Of a stretch of 40,755 nucleotides of DNA, positions 32,885 to 40,755 are shown in pieces. Both the position numbers and the translations under genes were made by a program. This DNA is from Antrodiella citrinella (Eukaryota; Basidiomycota; Agaricomycetes; Polyporales; Steccherinaceae): positions 1 through 40,755 of the forward strand of contig SGPM01000255.1 of assembly GCA_004802725.1 (NCBI GenBank). Direction: 5' to 3'. Within the stretch, counting starts at the first letter, position 1; each line of letters begins with the position of its first letter. The notes below the pieces were generated by a model, which saw only the letters and a list, made by a program, of their open reading frames with translations, did not search any database and had not been told where the DNA came from.

Positions 32885-33845
32885 ATGGCTGCCTTCACTG
32901 TGATCACAGCATTGCCCACATATGTCTCGCAAGAACAACACAAGGAACTCGTCGCGTCGACGCCAGCTTCGTTCAGCGATATACCACCCGTCTTGCGCCA
33001 CACACAGCAAAATGTCTCCATAAATTTCGATCCTCCATCCGAAGAATTTCCAGCCGCAGATAGTGCCAATGGTACTCTCTACGTGATAGAGAGGTATGTG
33101 TTACACTATCACATGGGTTCTGATCTTGACGTACCGATTCACCAGTGCCTTGGTATTCATGTCTTCTACTGGTCGTGGTATTCAAGTAGAATACCCCACC
33201 ATCACCTTGCACGCCGTTTCTCGAGCAGAATCAGGTCCTTCGATCTATTGCCAACTGGATGAGAGTCCAGTAAACACCGAGCAAAAGCAAAGAGTAGAAG
33301 GAGACGAAGAAGAGGTAACTCCTATGCGGGAACTCAGCATCGTACCAGCAGATGCAACATCGCGTAAGTCCTATTCCTTGTTCCGATTTTTTTCTGAACT
33401 CAGTATTGACGAGCTTATCAATGCCTAGTGGACACGATATTCGAGGCCCTCTCCTACTGCGCATCCTTACATCCAGACCCTGCAGGAGTCGACGACATGG
33501 ACGATGACGACGACGCCTTCATCGACGCGTCTGCATTTGAGACATTCAACGGAGACGAAGCCCAGGAGCTCAGCGAGGTCGGGAGGGTGCGCAGCAATTT
33601 CATCAATGATAACCGTTTCGCGCCATACTAGACTCAATCTCCCCCATCTTCTTTCCTTCTCCGCCTCACATCCCTCCCCCGTGCTATCCCATCAGGCTGC
33701 ACTGGCACATCTAGAGAGTATCATTTATAACCCCTTCGAAAACACGGCAGAGTCACAAGCTGACGCACCGCCCAAAACGAACGGCGATACCGAAGAAGGT
33801 TTGCAAAGCGCTGCTGCTGTAAGTGAGAAGGAAACGGCGAAGTAA
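32885..33845 (+). CDS. pICln-like protein (Voldacs domain), methylosome subunit
   Basis: Four exons join in phase: 32885-33093, 33146-33363, 33429-33586 and 33696-33845, giving about 244 residues. The Voldacs/pICln PH-like domain is seen in GTLYVIESALVFMSSTGRG then IQVEYPTITLHAVSR and IYCQLDE. An acidic segment (DDMDDDDDAF) follows a helix (TIFEALSYCASLHPDP), as in pICln proteins, and the tail is charged. In animals and fission yeast pICln holds Sm proteins for the PRMT5 methylosome during snRNP assembly. The same role is inferred here from family membership. The start is the first in-frame Met and gives the expected length. Confidence 0.85.
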
Positions 33846-34071
33846 GACGATACCTGTATTACATACCAAAAGTATCCTATTCATGATACATCTTGACCTC
33901 GCGGTTCCCAACGCGTGTACGTTGTTGCTTTCCGAGTGTGAAATGGTTGAAGGATAGTATGTTTCCGATGATTAACACTAATGCGTGATACAAAATAAAA
34001 ACATATCCCAAAGCGAGGACTCTAAAGACAAAAAAACAACAACATGAAAGATCCTCCGAGCCATTCCACTC

Positions 34072-37000
34072 CTACTTCGTAACACTGAATATAGAGATCG
34101 TCGACTTTGGCTTCACTCCCGGCAACGGGCCCCAGTCAAACGCCGGCGTTGGTGAAGGACTAGCTGCAGGCGGAGGGGTACTGAATCTAGCCACCGGAAC
34201 CGCAGGCGACTTCTTCAGAGAAACGGCTTTCTGGTGGAGCTTGTTGCCGCTGTTCGTTCGATCTCGGTGACGCGAATACGGTGTATCTGAAGGCGACGCG
34301 GCCGGCGGCGAATCCGAGGTTTCGAAGGGTGGTAGACTCCACGAGGGTGGTGTCTGTGGAACGGCAGCTGCGCTCATGGAGGGGAAGCTAATGTTGTCCA
34401 GATTAAAAGTGGACGATGACGAGAACGATGACGATGATGGGTAAGACGTGGTCTCCGACTTGCGAGGTGTCTGGAAGTCTACGGGAACAGCGACCGCGTC
34501 TGCAGCTTGCGTGTTGAGCAACGGCTGTGTTCGAACCACGAGCAAAGCTCTCTTCAACTTTTGCGCAGACCGCTCGGCATTCAAAGCAGCAGCAGTGGTC
34601 GCAGCGACGTTAGGAGTTACGTCTCGCGGTGGCGTCGACTTGCTCCTGCCATCCGGTGCGAATATGCTATCCTCAGGCATACGCCGTTCCTTGCCTTTAG
34701 TAGAAGATTTCCGCTTGAAATCATCGACTCTCAGCTTGGAGATGCGAGTACTCAATTGTGCGATATCGTGAGCTTGTTGAGAGACAGCAAGATCGATATT
34801 GTGGTAAGTCCGATTAATGGTGTCAAGTGAGGGGGCCCTAGTTGATGATTGTTAGCAAACCAAAACGAAAAGGAAAAAAGTATAAAGTACCTGACGGTAG
34901 GCTTGCCGGTTTTATACTGATTGAGTCGCTGCTTTGCTGCTTGAAGATGTTCCTCCAGCGTCTGCACTCGGTCCCGAATGACCTGCTCTTTGGTGAGTTT
35001 TCGTGCAAAAGATAGTATGGTCAAAGAACGTACTCGTATCGATCTTCGCAGCTGCGTTTGGGTCTCCAGATGCTCAGGTCCCAACGTCCTCGACTTCAGC
35101 AGTTTGGCAAATTCGGCGTCCGTGCTCGCCTTATTGAACCGAATGATCTCCTCTTTCCGCATCGTAGCTGTCATCAATAAGTCAGCACCGATATCCTCTA
35201 CGAGACCGTCAGTAGCTCTCACCTCGTAGTACGCTGTTCTCCAACTCTCGGATACTCTTGAGATGAAGGGCCTTCTCCGCGCTCAGCTCAGTGATTTGAG
35301 TCTCAACTTCCTTCATCATCCGCGCAAATTCATGCATGTCAGGGACGATCCACGATTTGGGATCGGCGAGTTCCTGCTTGGTGCGAGAAACCTTCACAAC
35401 CTTCCCGTAAACCTCCCTCCTATTCGCTGCATCAGCCGCCATGGCTTTGACCTACAAGCCCAAATCAACATGTGTCACATGCAGTAATCATCAGTAATAC
35501 GCACGTTGTTTAACTCTTGGTCGGCAAAAGTATACATTGCCAAGCATGTCTTCTGCATGCCTTCGAGCGACTCCTGCGGCGGTCCACCGGGAGTCGCAGG
35601 GGTAGCAGACCTTTGACTCGACGGGACGCTGGGTCCAGCCTGTGGTCCGAGCTTGAAGCCTGCCGAGGCAGGTGGCGTCGCAGGTGTTGCGGAGGGTCGT
35701 GACGGTCCAGTAAAGGACGATGGTGTGGATGTACCAGACGGCCCAGCCATGGAAGGGACAGCGGGCAACTTCGGAGGGACGAACGGTGGCGGCGTGGTTG
35801 TCGCTGGCGCTGTGAAAACAGACGATGAGACAGGCGGAGGCGAAGGGGATGCCGTCTTCCGTCCAAATCCAGCCAAACCTCCCGAGAATATGCTGCCTTT
35901 TGCCGGTGGAGGCATAGCAGCAGGCGTGGTGGAAGTCGGCACAGGCGAGGGAGCCTTGGGCAGCCCAAAGTCGCCAAGGCCACCTGCAAATATAGATCCC
36001 TGTTTTGGAGGACCAGCAGCCAAGACTGGCGCTGCGGTGGGAGGACCAACCTGTGACTCATCGGTCTGTCCGGATCCGGAAGGAGTTGAGAAGAATCCGG
36101 GTTTAGGTATCGAAGGGGTTGACAGAAGAGGAGGCGTCTTTGTTCTGGACGCAAGCGGGGAATTGTTTTCACCCGGAGAAGGAGCTGGTGACGGTATCTG
36201 CACAACTGGTTGGTCTGAAGGTGTCTTCAGAGGAGTGGTTGCTGCGCCCAGGATGGGTGGGGCAGATTTAGAAGCAGAAGCGGTAGCCTCCTCGCCATCC
36301 TCGTCCGTCCCAGATACGGGTGCACTGGCCAAAGGCGAACTGCGGATAGGTCGTGTAGACGGTCTTCCTAGCCCGACGCCCGACAGAGGGTTGGTGGGAG
36401 TGACGGGAACAGGAGCTGCCACAGGGGGTGTGATAGCAGGTGGGAGTGGAGGGGACTGTCTCGCTGGCGACCCTGGGGGAGTCGTGCTGACATCCTTTGC
36501 CTTCCCTTTTCCCTTGTCCACGGGAGGGGGTGTAGTTGGGGGTGAAGGTGATGTGAATTGAATACTCGGCGTAGATTCATCCGCAGGATTCACTTCATCC
36601 GCGCCAGAACGTAACCTGGGCTCGGGTGTCTGATCAGGAGATCCTGGATGCTCCTCATGCTCCCCTTCTCCGTCGTCCTCTTCTTCGTCCTCTTCTTCGT
36701 CCTCTTCTTCGTCCACTTCTTCGTCCACTTCTTCGTCTTCCTCGTCATGCTCCTGCTCCTCCTCTGAGAACGACCGAGACAGGAACGAGCTAGCGTCATC
36801 GTCCTCTTCCTCTTCTTCAGGAACAAAAGATAGATCGTTGGGATCATCACCGTCACCGTTACTGTGAGCGGCCTGATCTCTATCATCTGCAATGGAGTGA
36901 GTCATTAGTTTGACTGGTGAGTAAGGTCTCGCAAGAATTCATACCTTGGGCTGGTTTGGATATCTTGGCAGACTCCGGAGAATCTTTGCTTTCCCTCAAC

Positions 37001-40000
37001 AATTCATTGAAAGACTTGCTACTCTCTCCTGCGCCGGAGAACGCAGAAGGTGACCCACTAAAGGCGCTGAAGGCACTGACAGGGGACGGGATAGGCTTGG
37101 ATGCAGAAGGCGTCGATGTCGGAGTAGTCCCCCATGCAGGTTTACCGAACGCTGAACCCGACGCTGCCGCGCCAAAAGGTGACGGCGAACCGAACACGGA
37201 TGTCGGTGTAGTGGATGCCGACTTCCCGAATGCCGATACCGGAGTTGCTTGCGAGCCAAAAGCAGACTGCGGTGAAGACGTGGGCGTGGTTGACGACCCA
37301 AATGCGGATGTAGTAGTGGCTTTCTGAGGATTGTAGAATGGCGACGAAGGACTGACGCCTCCTCCAAAGGCCCCGAAACCACTGTCAAGTTTCGAGAATC
37401 CGATAGGATTCGAGACGAGACCTGCAAAGGCACCCGTCGAAGGCCCCGGCGTGCTACTCTTGAATGGCGAGTTTGCAAATGGAGAGGCGGTAGGTGTCTT
37501 GTCTTCCTGCTTGACTGGAGTAGCAACTGCAGGCGAGGACGAAGAGGAGCCAGGGGTCTCGGATGAAGGCGTTGGTGGTGTGATTGAGCGATCCTGACGG
37601 CTCGGCGATGCAGTTGGTGTTGTGCTGAATGCCGAAGCACTTGCACCTCCGAACGGGCTTGATAAAGCAGCTGGTTTTGACTCTTGCTTGACTTCGCTGG
37701 CAGTGGTTAGTGTCTGCACCTGGAATGCACTCGGAGTGGGCGTCACTGATTGGGTCACCTCGGGTTTGCTCTCGACAGATGGGGTAGATCCGCCAACAGC
37801 TGGAGGTTGCGTCTTCGGAGCACCGAAGGCTGAAGTACCACCTTGTGCGAATGAACTGAAACCACCGCCGGATGTCCCTCCAAACGCAGATGGCGTTGCG
37901 GATGTCTTGCTGTCACCGTCTGTCTTATCCCCTGCTGTGGCCCATACAGGCTTCGCAGTAGCATCCCTCTGAGCTACACCGAAGCTAGAAGTACCGCTTT
38001 GCGCAAACGCGCTGAACCCACCGGACGGGCTGAAGGCAGATGGGGCTGCTACAGCGGGAACAGTCGTAGCAAAGGAAGAGGAGCCAAAAGAAGACTGGCC
38101 AAAGGCGGGCTTTCCGAAGCTCGATTGTCCAAAGGCAGAACCGCTACTTGGTGCACCGAGGCCTGGTGTCCCAAACGCAGTGGCAGGCTTCGCAGCATCT
38201 GTTGAGAATGCATTCGACGAGCCAGCACCAAATGCGCCAGAACCGAAGGCAGATTTCGCTCCAAAGGTACCACCACCTCCGAAGGCGCCGAATCCACTGG
38301 GAGCTTGAATACCGCTAGATGCCCCAAACCCGCCAGCAGGTTTATCCATGGGTTTGGACGGCTCAGAAGGACGCGAACCAAAAAGACCTTCAGCACCACG
38401 GCCATTGCTAGGTCTAGTGATGTCCATAGCACCAGCGTCCCCTCCTAACGACAGCCCACCTAGGCTAGTATCAGCCGTACTCTCGGCGGCCATGGCATCC
38501 CCCGAGGAAGAGTTCGAAACAGCCATCGGAGACGCAGTGCTCTGAACTGAAGCTGAAGCCGTCAGAGCATTTGCGCCGACTGCAGTGGTGTTCTGGCCCC
38601 AAGCAACCGGAGCACCAGAAGCAAATGCACCGAAGCCGCCTTTTGGCGCAGTATTGGAGAATGCAGATGGCGCATTTGTGCTACCAAAGGCGGACTGTCC
38701 AAATGTAGGAGTACTGGTGTTACCAAAAGAAGACTGCGCAAAAGCCGTTTGGCCAAAGCCACTTTGGTTGAATGCAGGCGTCGACGATTGTGCTGAACCA
38801 AACGCAGACGTGACGGGTGTATGTTGGCTAGATGTGGAGGGTTGGGAGAAGACAGATGGAGTCTGGGAAGGCGCTGCCTCCGGTGACTTTGTGGCGTCCA
38901 TACTACTTGACTGTGATACTGGAAGGGCCGTTGCCGATGTAGTCATTCCTGAGTACGGCGTGTTGTTCGTATTGACGACGTGCCAGCCGACGATGGTGCC
39001 GTCACTGGCATAGGCATATAACACTGGCGGCGGGGGCGCTTCAGCGTCTTCTCCAGAGACGGTCTTGTACTGAAATACGTCGGATCCGGTAAGGTCAAGC
39101 GCCAGACCAATGAGCACCGTATCATTCATGTCTTCGTCGAGAGGAACTGTGGGCGTCGACGTCTCTTCCAGATTGAACTTCGACCAGTTTTGATGAGGTT
39201 CTGACCCATGGGGTTGTGAACCTAGCAAACCGATATCGGACGAGCAACTGTCGCCCAAGAATACGAGAAACTTGGTAGGATCCCAATGTCGCAACAAAGT
39301 GGAAAATGAACCTGGTAGACACAGCCCAGGGAATGGTGCACACGGTGCACTAAGTTGAATCTCTGTAGACGTCTTTGCCTTGCTGTCGAGCGAGATAATG
39401 AGATGGGTTTGAGGGGAGTCCGAAGTCAGTGGCGCGGACGGTACGAAAATGACATGGAACTCCGAGTTCGAAAGCCAAGTGAACGAGAATAAGGAATGTG
39501 ATGGAAGAGAGGAAGGTCTGGGAATAGATGTCTTTATATTCAAGGGGTCCGAAGGGCTGAAGGTAACGATATCTCCGCTAAGGAGACCAAGCGCAAGTTG
39601 CTTGCCTTTGGGTGACCATGATACTGTGACGACATGAGACATTACCTAACATGTGACGAAAGAATATGCGTACTAGCTGTTGGAGTAGTATCGGGACTAC
39701 CACCATTTAACCATCCACCTAGCGATGCGTTTTGCTGCACATTAAGAATCTGAATAGCAGGGCTGCCAGCACTTCCATCTGTGCTGTATAGAACAGCTAC
39801 CAGGTCTGGCATGCCTTCCGGATTTGGAAGAATATCCCGAGGAATAGCACCAGTCGATGCGGGGAATATATGCACCGGGGAATCCAGACCTCCCGTTAGA
39901 AGGGCATTGGTGTCATACGAAAGGATTTGGCCATCCTTCATACCCACTAGAAGACGTTGACCATGATACGCAAATGTTAAAGCTGATGGTAGTCCAGAAA

Positions 40001-40439
40001 GTAGAATCATTCGTTGTGGCGCCAAGGGGATGGGCCCTTCGGAGGGAGGTGTTGATGCGAAAGCCGACCGAAGTGCGGAGAGTGGAGACACAGATAGGCC
40101 TGTTGAACAGGCAAGTCAATCGTAGAAACGTTGTGTCATATTTTATGTCGCGTACTGTACTGGCCCCCTTCAAGAAGAGTGACTGCGGCGAAGCAGCTGG
40201 ACTCATTCGCCAATGCAAACAAAACACTTTTGTCCTTCTCCAGAGGCAGAGACTTCGGAGATACTCGAACACGCGACCGTTTGTTCAGCAATCGCAGAAG
40301 AATAAACTGTTACAAGACCGTTAGTGCTTGGTGATTTTCGACAGAAGTATATACGCACCTCGGCATCCTTCTCCTCTCCCTCCTTTGAAACTCGTTGGAC
40401 CTGACTTGGAGGCGGCGGTCGCAATGTAGCGAAACTCAT
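34072..40439 (-). CDS. NUP159: Nucleoporin Nup159/Nup214
   Basis: Cytoplasmic-face nucleoporin that docks the DEAD-box helicase Dbp5 during mRNA export. Nine exons join in phase: 40439-40359, 40306-40156, 40099-39674, 39623-36945, 36886-35505, 35451-35223, 35167-35034, 34982-34891 and 34837-34072, giving about 1979 residues. An N-terminal beta-propeller covers about residues 1-445 (LVGMKDGQILSYD, then SWSPKGKQLALGLLSGDIVT, ending near ASDGTIVGWHVV). A long FG region of about 650 residues follows, rich in SAFG, FGQSSFG and GFGAF. After it comes a strongly acidic block (about 1130-1200, EEEDEEE repeats), a Pro/Thr-rich stretch with more GxFG motifs, then coiled coils (about 1560-1760) that should anchor it to the Nup82-Nsp1 complex, and a Ser/Pro-rich tail. 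The Met at 39642 opens a tempting separate frame, but a 50-nt intron joins it in phase to the propeller upstream. Confidence 0.92.
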
Positions 40440-40755
40440 CGCGGTGGCGAGCTCGATGTACGCGTTCGTGAATATAAAAGGATGGATATAGGGGAGCAAA
40501 TACACTGATTCCTGCTACCCGTGAAGCAGGAAGAAGAACAAGTGAAGGTCACACCAAGAGGTAGCAGATTCACCGATCGCGGACATGATTCTCACACGGG
40601 GTAGGTAGCACCTACTGCCCAAATATGGTCAACGGCAAGACGGCACGGCTAGAGGGCAGCACAATGGATGCGGCCGAACATTAGCCACATGGCGAAGGGA
40701 ACGAGCGGCATCAGCGGCACCTTCACACTGAATCACAGTGTCGGCGCCGGCATGG
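40440..40755. other. Upstream region of the Nup159 gene
   Basis: Start-proximal sequence of the Nup159 gene and the window edge. It presumably contains the promoter. The far end is GC-richer without a recognisable gene. Confidence 0.45.

Noticed and set aside
35653..36561. 302-codon plus-strand open frame
   Set aside because: Shadow of the Pro/Thr-rich part of Nup159 on the other strand. It has no start context or family features.
36883..39642. Separate gene starting at the Met at 39642
   Set aside because: A 50-nt intron (39673-39624) joins this frame in phase to the upstream propeller exons, giving the family-typical SWSPKGKQ junction.

Overview
This window reads as nuclear DNA of a filamentous basidiomycete, most likely an Agaricomycete. 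Genes are interrupted by many short (about 45-65 nt) GT-AG introns. Two families typical of mushroom-forming fungi are present: a FunK1 fungal-type kinase and a DUF6532 protein. No bacterial-style operons occur. Coordinates below were built by joining exons by hand, checking phase at each junction.

Left part (1-16.8 kb) is mixed. It opens with an intergenic GGGTACGGG-type inverted repeat, then a 13-exon DUF6532 gene (774-3728, +). Two tandem MYND zinc-finger paralogues follow on the minus strand (4115-6072, and 6448-8368). The second is a pseudogene with a premature stop, a 1-nt deletion and a lost zinc ligand. The first is open but lacks the end of its MYND finger. The conserved PI 3-kinase VPS34 (8728-11986, +) sits next, followed by a small kinase-like gene whose N-terminal module is duplicated (12131-13269, -). 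After it comes a decayed copy of exon 1 of a biotin gene (about 13624-13785), then a FunK1 protein (14258-16767, +) that has lost its catalytic Asp and Asn and is predicted to be a pseudokinase.

Middle part (17-26 kb): a four-helix MARVEL-like membrane protein (17094-18213, -); an N-rich, badly resolved stretch (about 18470-19010); a CoA-diphosphatase-type Nudix hydrolase (19273-20376, +); a small basic protein (20942-21469, +); the fused biotin enzyme BioD-BioA (21779-24442, -); and an unrecognised small gene with a possible frameshift (25339-25896, +).

Right part (26.4-40.4 kb) is compact: a coiled-coil/polyproline protein (26484-29254, -), a secreted membrane-anchored cupin (29566-30983, -), an LSB1/PIN3-like SH3 protein (31639-32623, -), divergently the pICln/Voldacs protein (32885-33845, +), and the nucleoporin Nup159/Nup214 (34072-40439, -).

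The genes do not form one pathway. Conserved housekeeping genes (VPS34, BioDA, Nup159, pICln, Nudix) are interleaved with fast-evolving, duplicated or decaying accessory genes (DUF6532, MYND pair, kinase-like, FunK1). The most interesting biology is gene birth and decay between about 4 and 16 kb. I see no CRISPR array, tRNA, rRNA or intact transposon.
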